5,958 nucleotides of DNA, from the NCBI GenBank assembly GCA_051881335.1, contig JBJEPR010000056.1:1-5958 (forward strand). The letters are read 5' to 3'. The DNA is from Fimenecus sp051881335 (GTDB taxonomy: Bacteria > Bacillota > Clostridia > Oscillospirales > Acutalibacteraceae). The stretch's first letter is position 1, and the number at the start of each line of letters is the position of its first letter. A program made the position numbers and the translations under genes. The notes under the pieces were generated by a model. The model was given only the letters and a program-made list of their open reading frames with translations, was not told the DNA's origin and did not search any database. Positions 5,943 through 5,958 of this stretch are shown here, one piece after another.

Positions 5943-5958
5943 ATTGGGCACAAGCTCT

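Noticed and set aside
5905..5953. A longer ilvE product from TTG 5953
   Set aside because: There is no SD at that point, the extra 16 residues have no family counterpart, and a likely -10 and GGAG lie inside the stretch.

Overview
All four protein genes in this window lie on the minus strand, so transcription runs from the right edge to the left. The organism looks like a Gram-positive anaerobe, probably a gut-type Clostridia/Firmicute. This is inferred from GGAG-type ribosome sites, TTGACA/TATAAT-like promoters with 17-bp spacers and extended -10 elements, short intergenic gaps, intrinsic terminators with U-tracts, moderate GC, and the style of the glycoside hydrolases. Species cannot be named from this.

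In transcription order: (1) 5905-4835, a branched-chain amino acid aminotransferase (ilvE type), ended by a strong intrinsic terminator at 4795-4767. (2) 4695-3085, a beta-lactamase-fold (class C/PF00144-like) serine hydrolase without a signal peptide and with a C-terminal extension. It has its own promoter (4756-4728), with several TGTGC half-sites around it, and its own terminator (3080-3042). (3) 2969-1611, a GH29 alpha-L-fucosidase behind a near-consensus promoter (3033-3005). (4) 1614 to beyond base 1, a GH31 alpha-glycosidase (probably alpha-xylosidase type). It overlaps the end of the fucosidase gene by ATGA and is cut by the window edge.

Functionally there are three transcription units. 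ilvE is housekeeping (the transamination step of Leu/Ile/Val metabolism). The serine hydrolase stands alone and its substrate is unknown. The GH29-GH31 pair is a catabolic operon for cytoplasmic trimming of imported, fucose-containing oligosaccharides. The pairing would suit fucosylated xyloglucan-type side chains, but the sequence does not prove this. No transporter, regulator or beta-galactosidase is visible here.

I see no mobile element, CRISPR array, tRNA/rRNA, riboswitch or phage gene, and no gene-free stretch over 300 bases (the gaps are 115 and 139 bp, plus 53 bp at the right edge). I do not find a clearly new biological system. The points most worth a second look are the half-site cluster at the serine hydrolase promoter, the unresolved start of that gene, and the substrate of the GH29-GH31 operon.
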